The notes beneath the pieces are model-generated. The model made no database searches. It saw only the letters and a program-made list of their open reading frames with translations, and had not been told where the DNA came from. Shown in pieces: positions 41,641 to 53,250 of a stretch of 64,000 nt of DNA (the first letter of the stretch is position 1; the number at the start of each line of letters is the position of its first letter). The stretch comes from Romanomermis culicivorax (lineage: Eukaryota > Nematoda > Enoplea > Mermithida > Mermithidae), in the NCBI GenBank assembly GCA_963922205.1, contig CAWUHX010000025.1, positions 124,001-188,000 of the forward strand. Direction: 5' to 3'. A program made the translations under genes and the position numbers.

Positions 41641-42470
41641 CTGCACATGGTGATGATTTTACAAATCATAGCTGCTGACGTCAGCAACAATAACATACCG
41701 TGTTGTTGTCATGGAGGTAGTGTGTCTTGGTGACCCTACCCACTGAGGTCTGCAACTCACTCACATGCTGCTATTGCATTGAGGTACATGACCCTCAGGG
41801 TCATGCCTCTGACGTCAGCAATGGCTGCATTACATGCAGCCCTTCAGGGGGTTGCTGGTTCGCTGCATCCTTCCCCCTGCATCTGCAGCAGCTGCATCCC
41901 TTACTGTTTCTTTAAGAGGTAGGTGGCCCTCGGGCTCTACCCCTGACGTCATCAATGGCAACATAACATGTTGTTATTGTGGGGCAGTGGCCTTACCGCA
42001 CCATCTCTCTGATGTCTGCAACAGCAGAGTTTCGTGTTGTTGCATTAGGACTGGTTGGTTTACCCATTCCAGTCCTTGACGTCAGCAACAACAACGCAAC
42101 ATGTTGTTGTTCGGAGATGTGTGGGCCTTACAAACCCCACATCTGCTGTCTGCAACCACTGCATCTCATGTCATTGCTGTAGGGTAGTTGATACTCAGCT
42201 ATGACCTTTTGACGTCAGCAATGGTGATGCTCCCTGTTGCCGTAGCTGGGTTGCTGGCCTTAGAGCCCTATCCACTGATGTCCGCAATGATAATGTTTCA
42301 TGTTCCAGTATCAGAATTGAGATTCTACAGTCCTATTCTGACGCCTGCAACGGCAATGCTCAGTGTTACCATAAGGGTTTATGGCCGCAGGCTCTTACCT
42401 TTGATGTTCATACTGCAATATGAGACTATGGCACTTACATCCCAGTTACCTGAGGTCAGCACCGAGTGTG
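41640..42470 (+). repeat. Tandem array, about 12 copies of a 67-bp unit with TGACGTCA
   Basis: Unit starts (TGACGTCAGCAA or its variants TGATGTCTGCAA, TGATGTCCGCAA, TGACGCCTGCAA) occur near 41676, 41744, 41810, 41878, 41944, 42010, 42077, 42145, 42210, 42276, 42339 and 42402, a spacing of 63-68. Each unit continues with a CAACAA...CATGTTGTTG short inverted repeat. TGACGTCA is the CREB/ATF consensus. The array lies in the non-coding leader of the retroelement. Confidence 0.85.
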
Positions 42471-43274
42471 TGGTGGTGTATGTCATACCTTTTGACTCAG
42501 CACCAGGTTACTGTGGGTTTCCAAAGATGCCACTTGAGTCATAGGTGATTGTTGGAATATGACCCTCTCACCTACAGCTCTTGTCCGAGGGTTGTGTTTG
42601 CGTGTCACTGATGCCTGGGAAACATCAGTCAACATGCTAACTTAATCTGAGATGCATCCAGTCCGTGTTACTGATCGGGTTGTCTGCCCAGGTAGGGGCA
42701 CTGTTGGTCAGCACGTGATTACCTTCAAAGCTTTAACTGCAGGTTTGAATGGGTTACACTTGGCCTCAGCTGGGTTGATTGCTTAACCTATGCAACTGTT
42801 GGGAATTTGCAGTCAGTACTGCCTGTGTCTGACATCCGCAAGAGTTGACAACTTTCCAGTAAATTTCTTACCTAATTTCTCACATTTTTTTCTCATCTAT
42901 GATCTTCTTTAGTATCCTCGCTGGGATAATTCCTCAGGAATTACGGCATAGCTACCAGTTAGGCCTAAAGTGTAAAAGAACCCCCTGTAATCCTTTTTTC
43001 ACTCAAAAGCCTTTGTTAGCTGGCCTAATAATGTCCGCACTAGAGTCAACCCTTAATCCTGAGTCCCCATCCATTGGTTGTTCATATAGCATAATATGCT
43101 GCTAGTCCACCTCAGCTAAGATGTTAGAGTCCCCCTAAACACATTACAACTGGGTCCGCCTCAGCTCCTCACTTTACACTCATTTAATCGAGACAGACTG
43201 TACCCCTGATCTCAAGATGCTTTGAGCTCCGCCTCGAATCATAGGAGGAAGCCAGCATATCCTGACCTCCATTA

Positions 43275-43850
43275 GGCACAGCTGGGCCAAGGACCCCCAT
43301 GCCACCCATTTACTGACTGAGTGTGTCAGAATAGCAGCTTGGTACCTGGTGATCTTATCTCCAACTGGTGGCCTAGCGATCCTTACTACATCTCAGTGAT
43401 TGTAATCCCGGCCACCAGCTGTATATAATGCTCCTGGAGAGCTCCTGCTCTGTTCAAAATGCGCATTCCTATTTTGGGCATGGTTGTAAAGTACATGCGA
43501 ATGTCGTCCCCTTGGGAACCTCCTGTCTAGTCATCACACTTTACAGAGATCACAATTTCTCCTAGTGAGTGAGGCCGATTGTGTAATAGTGCATCCTCTT
43601 TGCGTAATCTGGTTTCTAAACTAATTTTGTCCCTATCTATTTGCACCCACTAATTTTATTTTAAGTTGTCCCCCTTTACTTATTATCTTTCTAAGCTACT
43701 TCATGCACTACTCCTGGTGAGTAGGACTTTGTCGGCTCCGAATTCTCCCAAATCCAAGGTTCTGTAAACTAGTACAACTTCCAAATAAAATCCCTATTGA
43801 GCGGGTTTATCCATACACACGAGTCGCTCTCGTCTCTTTTGGGTTGGGAA
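43275..43850 (+). promoter_or_regulatory. LTR-like promoter/polyadenylation segment before gag
   Basis: TATATAA at 43421-43427, then CTCCTGCTCTGTTC, and AATAAA at 43785-43790, followed by a TCTCGTCTCTTTTGGG stretch and TGGGAAACCACC (possible primer site). CCAAGGACC-CCATGCC at 43276-43295 nearly matches 53204-53222 just after a purine tract, as expected of a 5'/3' LTR pair. This suggests an inner LTR of about 0.6 kb or more for the gag-env-pol element. Confidence 0.45.
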
Positions 43851-44333
43851 ACCACCATTTCATTCAAATTCATTCACTTTTGGTTTAAATTAACCGGGTC
43901 TAGTCCCATTTTCCTTCTTAAATTGGAACGTAAAGTTTCCCTTTCCTCACATGGGGTTACACCTCTAAGTACATAGGTGACCAGATAAATTCCCTTCTGT
44001 GTCAACCTACTTCTATAGGCCATCCTAAGTGCTAAAACCTTGTTCTTTTCTAGCCCCATCATTGAGTGGTCGCTAGTTATTGTAAAGAACAAGCGTTAAA
44101 GCCTCAAAAATGCCGTCGCGTAAATGATCTCGTAATTCCCGTGCCTCTCCGCTGCGAGACTACAAGAGTAACACATACCTTACTTTCACAAAATAGACAC
44201 ACCTAGACGTTCCTGTCATCTTAGTACTAACTTTAGATGGACAAGTGAGCCTCTCTCTATTCAGGTTGATCGGATAGCTTCACAGGCACAATTATCAGTT
44301 TTAGCCACCTTATAGGAAGAGGAACCCTCAACT

Positions 44334-45796
44334 ATGAAGTCAGAAGTTGACCTACCTTCACAGATTGAGAATAAGGTCCAGGCTGCATTTGAGAATGCCC
44401 TTGGACTGCTAAACCAAAAGCTGGAGGCCATGAATGGCAGGAGGCACCCTCCTGTGTCCAGCTTCATGGCCCCTCCTGCCTTTTCCGGTGCTTTTGGTGA
44501 GTCTATAACGGATTTTATATCTCACTTGACCCTTTCTTTACACTTCAAGGGGTAACTGAAGCGGATCATGCATATTAAATTGCGTTCTTGGAGTCTTGCC
44601 CTACAGGTCCTGCCTTAGCATCCTACTGGGACTTTAGCAGTGGTACTCCACAGCCAACCCTTTATGAAGAGTTTACAACTTTTCTAGGGAAAGACTTTCC
44701 AGTAGGGTGTGACTCAGATCTGCATCAGCAGTTGATCCAAGATCGTCTGCAGAAGCCAACTGAGTCTGTGATAGTTTATCTTGAGCACCTTGAGAGACTA
44801 TCCAGAGTGGCTTACCCCAATCTCACGACTGACGTCAGAGATTCGATTATAAAACCTATCTTTTTGAGAGGGATGAAACCAGTCCTCGGAAGTAGTATTA
44901 AGTTCAGGGAGTTTACAACTCTTGAAGAGACTCTTAAAGCAGCCTGTTACGCAGAATCACAGATTTTTAGGGATGAGATTAGGTATACTGCCCCATCTAA
45001 TGCTGTTTTCTCTTCAGAACGAAAGACCGCCAATAACCTCAGGTCAATGTTGAATCAAAGGGGCAACACTCAACATCCATCAGCAACCCTGTCGGACGAG
45101 ATTCGAGGTCTACAATCAGAGATGGCCCAGCTCACAGCCCATATTGCGGGACTTACGGCTCAGCAAATGGTGCCAGCTCCAAGGAATCCGACACTATCAA
45201 TGACGCCATTGGCGCACCTCCAAAACACTGGGGATTGCCTGTCAGGGGCACATTTACAGATGTGCTCCTATCATGGACATTGCACGCACAATGATGCCAG
45301 TTGCCAGGCCCAACATCCCAACAGCCCTGGTCCTAGCAATGCTGCCGCCACTGGTGCCCGCCGTTGCTATTTTTGTCCAATGAGGGTGCACCGGACTGAC
45401 CAATGGGACAGACCCTGCCCACATTGCCGACAAATACGCATGCACAGGACCACAGCCTGCCCATATCGGAATCCGACAATGCCTGGTGAGACTAACTTTG
45501 GTAGTTCTGGATACTCTCCTCAGGGGACGAGTGGGAATTTTCGGCGATATGCTAATCAACCTCCTAACGATATGACAAACCAATATCGGCCACCCCCAAG
45601 TCAAAATAATGCCATAGGGGCTACCGACGGTCTTCCTCACCCAGATCTGTTTGATCTGGATGATGTAGTTCTTGCTGAAGACCTGGCGGATCCTTCACAA
45701 CTGTGTTATCCTGTCTGTGTAATCAGTGTTGGATTTTTAGCCCTGCAGTGGTTTCGGCACTGGCACCGACACCTGCCTTACCACAGCCGCCACTGA
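44334..45796 (+). pseudogene. gag: Ty3/gypsy-type gag (one frameshift, one stop)
   Basis: The structural polyprotein, made of two open segments: 44334-44552 (capsid start, SFMAPPAFSGAFGESITDF) and 44588-45796, joined by a +1 shift near 44550 and a TAA near 44573. The core has the retrotransposon-gag block (LASYWDFSSG, LYEEFTTFLGKDFP, RLSRVAYPNLTTDVRDSII, FLRGMKPVLGSSIKF). The C-terminal Cys/His cluster reads CSYHGHCTHNDASCQ, then CYFCPMRVHRTDQWD and CPHCRQIRMHRTTAC, probably nucleic-acid binding. Tandem Pro/Asn-rich linkers follow. Confidence 0.85.
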
Positions 45797-46684
45797 AATA
45801 TGTGACGCCGGTCACTTCAAACCTGTCAATGACGCCGAAAATGACTGGCCACATCAGTGTCGTCATATTGACCATTGGAAGGTACACTGGAGCCTCCGGC
45901 CTGTTTTGCCGCCCAAAGAGTGCCACGTGGAATTCCAAGGGACTCCACGCTGGAGGTCATCAGTCAAATAGAATCGATGAATCTGCTAGGTATACTACAT
46001 TCTTTTTCTGACATTTCAGGTCTGGAAATCAGATGTCCTTATAAGTCATGGACTTTAATGATTTCTCATTTACAGATTCCTCATCTGTCACCGACGCGAT
46101 CCGGAACATGTGGTCAATGGATTTGGCCAAGAAAAATCTGCACCTCCCATGGGTGCTACTCAATGAGCCCTTCGAGGTTGAGGCGCTTACGGCTGCCGAT
46201 GTGGTGCTTTCGGCACCAGCAGTGTTGCTGATATTGGGGCCCGAGGTCCCTCGATGAGCCCTCGAGTTTATGGCCAACAGCGCTATCCGGGCAACACCGG
46301 TCAATAAGATCTTGTTGGACAGTGAACCATTATGGCCCGCAGTGGATGCCGTCCACTGCCCTGTGGAACAGGGGAGTCGCAACGCACAGCCACCTGCAGT
46401 TGTTGCCGCACTACAGTCAACAACCAGCACAGGAGCCCAAATGCTGGGGGGGATTGCCCAGCAGCAACCAGTGGCCGCCATGACCAATTAACCGACCGAG
46501 GTCGCCAATGCCTTTGGAGAGACATTGCACGCCATCAACGACGATTTCAGCATCATCAAGGCATCACCTCTCCTGAGGGCTACCACCTGGAAGTCCCCGA
46601 AGATTGGCGTTCTTCGCGAAGTCCACCCATGCAGGGGTCTGGTCATCGACTTCCCTGGTCAGGAGCCCATATCATCCAACAACA
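45797..46684 (+). other. Linker region between gag and the env-like gene
   Basis: Several short frames on the + strand, for example 46048-46257 (Asp/Ala-rich) and 46270-46490 (Ala/Gln-rich). They could be remnants of a gag C-terminal extension or an accessory frame. No family recognised. Confidence 0.3.
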
Positions 46685-48500
46685 ATGATGAAAAATGAAA
46701 ATGCCGAAAGGGCCCACACTGTGAATATTGGTGTGTATTTACAGACACCCTTTGTAAATAGTTTGTATCTAATAAATTGGGCCTTTGTGACATTACTGTT
46801 CTTAGGAATAAGCTCTGCAATACATGCTACTCAGTACCCATTTTGCGGTCTTTCAAGAAGTGGTCATCCACTTGAGGTATCTCAAAAACTTGAATGCAAG
46901 CCACCAAAATCTTTATGGAGTCCACAATGCTTGAATGTTACATTGTATGCCCCTAGTTCTGATCTAATCACTACTTTAGCATGGAAGTGCACTTTGCGTA
47001 ACCGTAAGGTGTGCACCAACACTGGTTTCTTTGCATCTAGGGGCATTACTGCAGATGTTATTACTACTCAGCACTTGGCACCTGCGGCTTGTATGCTAGC
47101 ACATCGCATGAAGGTGTTTGGTTTACAAAAGCTTGTGGAAATAGGCCCTGGCTTTTATAGCACTAACCAAACACTGGAGGTGATGTACTCATGGTGCTGC
47201 AGTGACGTCTGCAAGACAGTGACTAACCTCTTCATCAAGGAGGGACAGGTTGCTTCCTGGGATGGCACTACAGCTCTAAGTATATTTTGGAGACGTAGGT
47301 GGATTCAGTCGCACTGCAGGTCAGTGCACTACTCTCGACGGGGTAATTGTCTGGCCTGCAACAAACTTTACAGCACAGTGTCATTATCCTCCTCAGGGCG
47401 ATTACACTGCGTCTGTGTCAGGGTACCATGTCATTATAGATGATTTACAGGTTGCCCTGAAGATCCCCAGAAACTCTCACATCTTCCAGTTGTGTCCCGA
47501 CCTCCGGTTAAACACAGTGCGGATGGATCAGGGTCTTCTTCTAGGCATCCACGGAAAAAGTTGTTCAGATTGGCAAAGGACTCACATCCTGACCCCCTCC
47601 TTGCCAATCTGAATTACCTGGCTCAGCAGATCAAAGAGTCGGAAATTAACAATTTTTGATTCATGTGGCTTGAGCTTTGCTCTCACGCTCAACACTACCT
47701 TGATCTGACTTGGCAGTTGCTTACCTTTGACCCTACCCTGGGGGCCCAGGCATTTCTGCAAAGGAATGACCTGACAGCAGTATTCACAGGTGAAGCACTG
47801 AGGATATGGCCATGCCAAAAAGTCAAGGCCATGTATGTCTATCACTCCTACCAGGTGGGAGACATCTGTTACAAGTATCTACCTGTACAGGTTGGTGGTA
47901 CCATTCATTTTGCCACCCCTGATGGCCCAGATCTCATCAAAGCTAGCCCAAGAGTGCCATGTGACCATCACTTAACAGGGATTTCTGAAATCGCTCAGGC
48001 TGGTTTACTGGTTCTGGCATGGTCCATGTGAGCCATACTCCGCTTGAACTTTTCTGGAAACAGGGCTTTAACGTCACTCACTTGGATGCTCCTGTGCTCT
48101 TTCACGATCAGTTGGTGATGACCCCTTCAAGTTTTGCATTCTTTGAACAGTATGTTTACAAGACTGAGCAGATTGAACTGGTCTTAAACCGGTTGGTAAA
48201 CTTTACCACTGGCCTATCTCTGCAATGAGATTCTCTCTATCAGGCAGTTGCAGGGGTAGGGACTGACATCAAGGCCTCCCTGGAAGGTGTCGGTCTGGCA
48301 GCGAACCATGTGATTACTGGTCAACAGCACAATCTCATTCAGGGCTTACAGTCTCTTCTGAGTGGGCCAGTGCAGTTGATCTTTAACACCCTTATCACCC
48401 TGGCAGTGCTGGCTGGTACGGGATATCTCATCTACGTTGGGTTATCCTATTATTTCAGCTACCGCCTGCGGAAAAGACAGGTCCAGTTTGCTAGCCAATA
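46685..48500 (+). pseudogene. env: Env-like membrane glycoprotein, located between gag and protease
   Basis: A broken frame of about 600 codons in four pieces: 46685 to about 47285, to 47612, about 47560-48030 (TGA near 47657) and 48019-48500 (TGA at 48226). The N-terminus has a signal-peptide-like stretch (INWAFVTLLFLGISSAIHA, 46770-46830). The ectodomain has many cysteines (WCCSDVCK, GDICYKYLPV, VPCDHH) and N-glycosylation sequons (NVT, NQT, NFT). The end has one membrane span (LIFNTLITLAVLAGTGYLIY, about 48380-48440) and a basic tail (RLRKRQ). The layout is that of a fusion glycoprotein. The spacing of the last cysteines weakly recalls gB-like glycoproteins of chuviruses captured by LTR elements, which I cannot confirm. 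It is inactive as it stands. Confidence 0.7.
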
Positions 48501-48530
48501 CTCTCCATTGAGTCTTTTCCCTAAAGTCCA

Positions 48531-49412
48531 ATGTCCAATGTTGGGTCTGTTTTCACTAAGGTCCTACTGGTCGATGCCAAGGAAACTCCTGCTTTCCTTG
48601 ACACTGGTTGCCCGCGGACCATCATTAGTCAGCATCTTCACAAGGCTTTGATTAAAGAGAGTCCGAAGGCAGTGATGACCTTCCAGCAACATCAGGACTT
48701 TAATCCATTGATGAGTATCAATGGGAAAGCCCTCCATACTCTCCTATCAGGACCGTATGAGATCATGTTGCCTGGAACCCGTCAGCCACACACAAGCCTG
48801 GATATACATCTCCATGTGTGTAAGACTATGTCTTCTTTTTGGGCACCGGTAGATCTGATTCTTGGATTGGACTTTCTAGAACAACTCAAGAATATCACAT
48901 TTGATTACCAACAACATGTCTGTTGGTTAAATGGGGTAGAACTGCCACTTCTACTGACAGCAGCTGAGGTTGATCAGGTCGAACCCTGGTGGGAGAACAC
49001 ACGTTCACTATCAAGGGCCTCCCACAGGTCTGGGTCTCGATCAAGATCAAGGACTTCATCCATTTCTCAGCCAGCCTCGCGGGCTTCCTCCGTCGCCTCA
49101 TCACATGGGTTGACCAGAGGTAGCCAGACCTCTTCTAGATGGGCAAGTTGTCATTTAATAGCCAGGTCAGGGTCAAGTTGCCCTGGACCCCCGCCTAGAA
49201 ACCCTCTGGTTACACTAGAGAAGGGCCGGTTCTGTGAGCCTAGTGATTCAGATGCACCTGCATCACCTGTATTAGAGGTGCCATCACTTTCTGATACAGG
49301 AGTCGAATCACTGGGAGCAACTCAGAGCTCAGGAGAGCAATCGGATCATGTGCTTACTAAACAGGTCTATCTCGGACTAATCCAGAATCATCTGTTGGTT
49401 ATGCTCTGGTAG
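48531..49412 (+). CDS. Retropepsin-like aspartic protease 1 with Ser/Arg-rich tail
   Basis: The first protease unit: AFLDTGCPRTIIS holds the catalytic DTG (Asp at about 48600), and VDLILGLDFLEQL is the C-terminal 'ILGxDFL' block. A Ser/Arg-rich stretch (SRASHRSGSRSRSR, about 49010-49110) follows. It starts inside the end of the env-like frame. This segment of about 290 codons is open. Family knowledge: such domains process the Gag-Pol polyprotein as homodimers. Confidence 0.75.
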   Translation: MSNVGSVFTKVLLVDAKETPAFLDTGCPRTIISQHLHKALIKESPKAVMTFQQHQDFNPLMSINGKALHTLLSGPYEIMLPGTRQPHTSLDIHLHVCKTMSSFWAPVDLILGLDFLEQLKNITFDYQQHVCWLNGVELPLLLTAAEVDQVEPWWENTRSLSRASHRSGSRSRSRTSSISQPASRASSVASSHGLTRGSQTSSRWASCHLIARSGSSCPGPPPRNPLVTLEKGRFCEPSDSDAPASPVLEVPSLSDTGVESLGATQSSGEQSDHVLTKQVYLGLIQNHLLVMLW

Positions 49413-49528
49413 GTTTACTCCGAGGCACCAGTCTGCGGTTACCAAAGTGGACCAATAAACCAGAGTCGAGTTTTGGTGATACAGCACCTGATCCAGGTCA
49501 TGTAGTATCAGCCTTTTACCCAACTGAA

Positions 49529-49888
49529 ATGAGGACCCCTCATATCAGAGTTCTCCTGAACAATTGGGTGGAAGCCAAAGCTCTGATTGATACAGGAGCA
49601 GTTTTCTCGCTCCTGGATTACAAGTTGGCAGTCCAGTTACCTGACTTGGTGCTCACGGAGACTAGGGCTTGCCCCATAGCAGCCAATGGGTCTCTGATTC
49701 TACTGCTAGGCGCTGCCTATGTCACGGTGACAGTGGCTGATGTCTCTGAAAGGATTCACGTCCAAATTCAAGAGAATTTTTTGGCTGAGCTAGTCTTGGG
49801 TAATGAACTTCCTCTGACGGTTCAATTGTGTCAGTTTGAACTGGGAGAAATCCTTTCTCCAGTTCAAGGAACTCTGGGTTCCGTGTGA
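49529..49888 (+). CDS. Retropepsin-like aspartic protease 2
   Basis: A second, separate protease-like unit: [14 protein letters not shown] (catalytic DTG), then AANGSLILLLGAAYVTVTV and AELVLGNELPLTV ('LGxExL' block). It has the length and order of a complete retropepsin monomer. It is followed by the short spacer leading into the reverse transcriptase. This second unit resembles the usual Ty3/gypsy protease more closely than the first. Confidence 0.7.
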   Translation: MRTPHIRVLLNNWVEAKALIDTGAVFSLLDYKLAVQLPDLVLTETRACPIAANGSLILLLGAAYVTVTVADVSERIHVQIQENFLAELVLGNELPLTVQLCQFELGEILSPVQGTLGSV

Positions 49889-51545
49889 GGGCCTCATTCA
49901 CAATCCCCTTTCTGCAGGTGGTGCATTGCCCTTGCAGGAGTTGGTTGTCCTTGAGCCTTGCTCACTGACGCAATTTACTGCACCTGTACCATCACTATAT
50001 TTGAATGTGCCGGAGGTACATCAACGTAGCATATATTTTTCTGGTACTGTGAGTACTGTGACCAACGGTCGCATACCCTTACAGGTAGTCAACCTGAGTA
50101 CACAATCAGTGGTTCTCTACCCACACATGACCATCAGTCATGTGCAGATACACACTGATTTCTCATGGGGTTTGGTGGTCAAGTCACAAACCATCCTTGA
50201 CCGAAAGTGGGTCGAGACTAATACTGTGATATCCCCTGATATCTCCTCATAGGACAGGACAGCATTACTTGACCTACTGGTTGCATCTTCTATGCTATTG
50301 ATGAGAAGGACACAGGTTCCACTGACCTCGTGCACCACAAGATCAGCACAGGTGACGCTCCCCCAGTCCGCCGTTTCCCTTACTGCACCGCGCCCAAGGA
50401 AAAGGACCTCATTATTCAAGAAGTCAGAGTGCTCCAGGAAAAGGTATTATCCAGCCTAGCACTTCCCCCTGGGCTACGAATACCATCCTGGTGCACAAGA
50501 AAAATGAGTCACACCGGATGTGTGATGACTTTCGTGGTCTTAATGAGGTCATGAAAAAGGATGTCTATCCTCTCCCACGGATTGATGACATCCTCGATAC
50601 ACTCAAGGGTATGAAATACTTTACTACCCTTGATCAGGCTAATGCCTACTGGTCTATACCTATTGCCAGGCGGACAGAGAGAAAACGGCATTTAATACAC
50701 CTATTGGACTTTATGAGTTCAACTATCTGCTTTTTGGTCTCTGCAAGGCCCCTAGGACCTTCGAACACCTCATGCACTTGCTTCTCACGGGATTGCTGTG
50801 GCATGCAGCATTGATCTATCTCAATGACATCTTGGTGTTCGGGAACTCTCACACCCAGATGCTTGAGCGACTGACAGATGTGTTCGCATGTCTCCATCAG
50901 GGTGGAATGAAGCTCAGGCTGAGCAAGTGCAAGTTTTCGCACTCTGAAGTCGAATATCCAGGCTACCATATCTCACAGAACAGCCTAGAACTGGATAAAG
51001 ACAAATTGGCTGCCATCCAGGATCTGCCCATTCCACAGAACGCCAAAGACATCAAGTCTTTTCTTGGCCTTGTGTCTTATTATAGGTGCTTCATCCCTGG
51101 TTGGGCCCGGCTCAGCGAGCCGCTGACCAGGCTCTTACATAAGGAAGTTATTTTCCTGTGGTAGAAAACTCAGCAAGCAGCCTTTGATGAACTCCGAAGA
51201 TTGCTGACAAATCCTCCTATTCTGCATCATCCAGACTTTATGAAATCCTTCATCCTTGAAACAGATGCGAGTATTTTGGGAATAGGAGTGGTTCAGAGCC
51301 AGTAAGAGGATGATGGATACGACCATCCTGTTGCATAGGCCAGTAGAGTGTTAATGGCAGCTGAGAAAAACTACACCATTACGGAGTTGGAGACTCTCGC
51401 TGTTGTCCATTTCCTCAAGCACTTTTGGCCTTACCTCTTTCAACATGAGGTGGTCCTTGAGACTGATCGTACCCCTGTTAAGGCTGTGTTGGAGAAGCCT
51501 AACGCTTCAGCCCAGATAGCTCAGTGGGGCCTCACGCTCGCTTAA
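49889..51545 (+). pseudogene. pol: Ty3/gypsy reverse transcriptase and RNase H, inactivated
   Basis: The frame moves between 50330-50554, 50491-50814, 50772-51164 and 51348-51545. RT blocks: MCDDFRGLNEVMKKDVYPLP, KYFTTLDQANAYWSIPI, and IYLNDILVFGNS, where the usual YLDD has become YLND (catalytic Asp lost, about 50817-50828). SFLGLVSYYRCFIPGWARLS is the typical thumb. RNase H follows with LETDASILGIGVVQSQ, stops near 51162, 51303 and 51337, and LETDRTPVKAVLEKP. Dead. Confidence 0.88.
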
Positions 51546-51899
51546 TTCAAACAGACAAGTCAGCCGCAAAAATGTCGGTCTAATGGTAATGCCGATGCAT
51601 TATCATGCCTGCCTGATCCTAATTCCCTTGCCGGAGTGAGTATCAACAATACTCCCCTTTACAGACCTGAGGGAGAAGTTATGATGATCTAGGATGGTGC
51701 TCAGGGCCTGGTGAGATCAACTGAAATGATCACCGATGGTGTGCAGTACCTGGTGAGATCAGAGTCTTATGCTGAGATATCACAGGATGCGCAGCACCAT
51801 GACCTTCTCACAGCTCAATTTGAGGATCCCAATTTAGCCTCCATTCTTAGTTTACTAAAACCCTAGGGTGATCAGAATGATGTTAATAGCTACCACTTG

Positions 51900-53040
51900 T
51901 TGGATAACATTCTTCAAAAGTGGACAGGCGAGCCCAACATGATTGTCATTCCCCGATCCATGGTTACTACCATCATTGAGGCTCACCATAATGACATTCT
52001 AGCTGGACACTTCGGTGCTAAACATATCACGAGGCTTAAAGCCCCCAGGTACCACTGACCTTCCCTCAGTGCGGACGTCAAGTCCTTTTGTCAGCAGTGT
52101 GATCTTTGCCAATGGAATAAACCCGCTAGACAAAAGACTGGAGCAGCTCTGAAACCAATCACCATTACAGGGCTGTTTCATTGAGTAGGTGTCCACTGTA
52201 TGGAACAAATGACCACTAGTGAGGCTGACAACCATTTTACCGTAGTCTTTATCGATTACTTTACCAAATGGGTTGAGGCTTTCGCTACTCCGGATATCAC
52301 TGCGCAAACCATAGCATGCCTTTTTGTTATACAAATTGTCTGCAGACATGGGGCATCACAGATTCTTCAGTCTGACCATGGTACTGATTTCACATCAAAA
52401 CTGATGACAGAAATCACTGCCATCTGTTTGACTAAGAAAATGCACTCTACCCCTTATCACCTGATGACAAATGGCGAAGTGAAGAGAGCTAATCAAACGC
52501 TAGTTACACAGCTATGTATGTATATCCATCAAGATCATACTGATTGGGATGAACACCTGCCCTATTCTGTGTTTGCCATCAACATTAGCATGAATGAGTC
52601 CACAGGATATTCCCCCTCTGAACTCATGTATGGTCCTCGCCCATGTTACCTGTTGATGGCCCGCTCTCATTCAACCCTCGGGCCCATATCATTGATATTT
52701 CCACATATGACATGGAGGTCAAATGGCATTTTACAAATGCCTTGACCTTGATCCAGAGTCGGATTGAGAGATCACAGGCAGCTTATGCTAGGTCTTACAA
52801 TTGCATGGCACAAGATATTTCATAAAAAGTTGGGGATCAAGTGCTCAAACTGCGCACCACTGGCAAACATGGTCTTAAACCTAAATTGCTGCCCATTTAC
52901 GATGGGCCATACTTTGTAATGAATGTGGCATATCCCAATGTCACATTTCAGCTTGAGACAGATCGAGAAGATACTGTGCATGTCAATTAGCTTAGAGGCT
53001 GCGTATCATCTGATCAACCAAGTGAAGCAGAGGAGATAAT
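51900..53040 (+). pseudogene. pol: Ty3/gypsy integrase, inactivated
   Basis: The HHCC zinc domain (HHNDILAGHFG...CQQCDLCQW, about 51980-52115) and the catalytic core with VVFIDYFTKWVEAFATPDI, ILQSDHGTDFTSKLM, LPYSVFAINISMNESTGYSP. The first catalytic Asp is replaced (GVHCM for GVDxxGP, about 52190). The second Asp is present (SDHG). The Glu has become Lys (NGEVKRANQ, 52482-52484). The C-terminal 'GPYFVMNV' block lies at about 52900. Several stops. Confidence 0.88.
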
Positions 53041-53185
53041 TTCCACTTCACAGGTAGTCAAGGCAGCACCTTTGTTGATTTTGTCAACAAATAGAGATTT
53101 TACACAAGATCTCTAGGACCCACATCTTGATGCAGAGGTCTCAGACCCATAATTAAGTAGTTCTTTTCTTCTTTTGTCCACCTTA

Positions 53186-53249
53186 CGGACGAGGATGTCC
53201 CTTTTCCAAGGACCGCCATGCCCCTCACGGAATACCCACTTTTGTCCTT
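53186..53249 (+). promoter_or_regulatory. Polypurine tract and truncated inner 3' LTR start
   Basis: CGGACGAGGA followed by TGTCCCTTTTCC looks like a polypurine tract plus the first bases of an LTR. About 52 bases later the sequence jumps abruptly into the long direct repeat at 53249-53251. Confidence 0.45.
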
Positions 53250-53250
53250 T

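Noticed and set aside
41640-42544. Open frames of 62-118 codons over the 67-bp array
   Set aside because: They follow the tandem repeat through several frames and lack any recognisable domain.
45254-45640. 128-codon minus frame opposite gag
   Set aside because: It is the antisense of the gag Cys/His-rich coding region.
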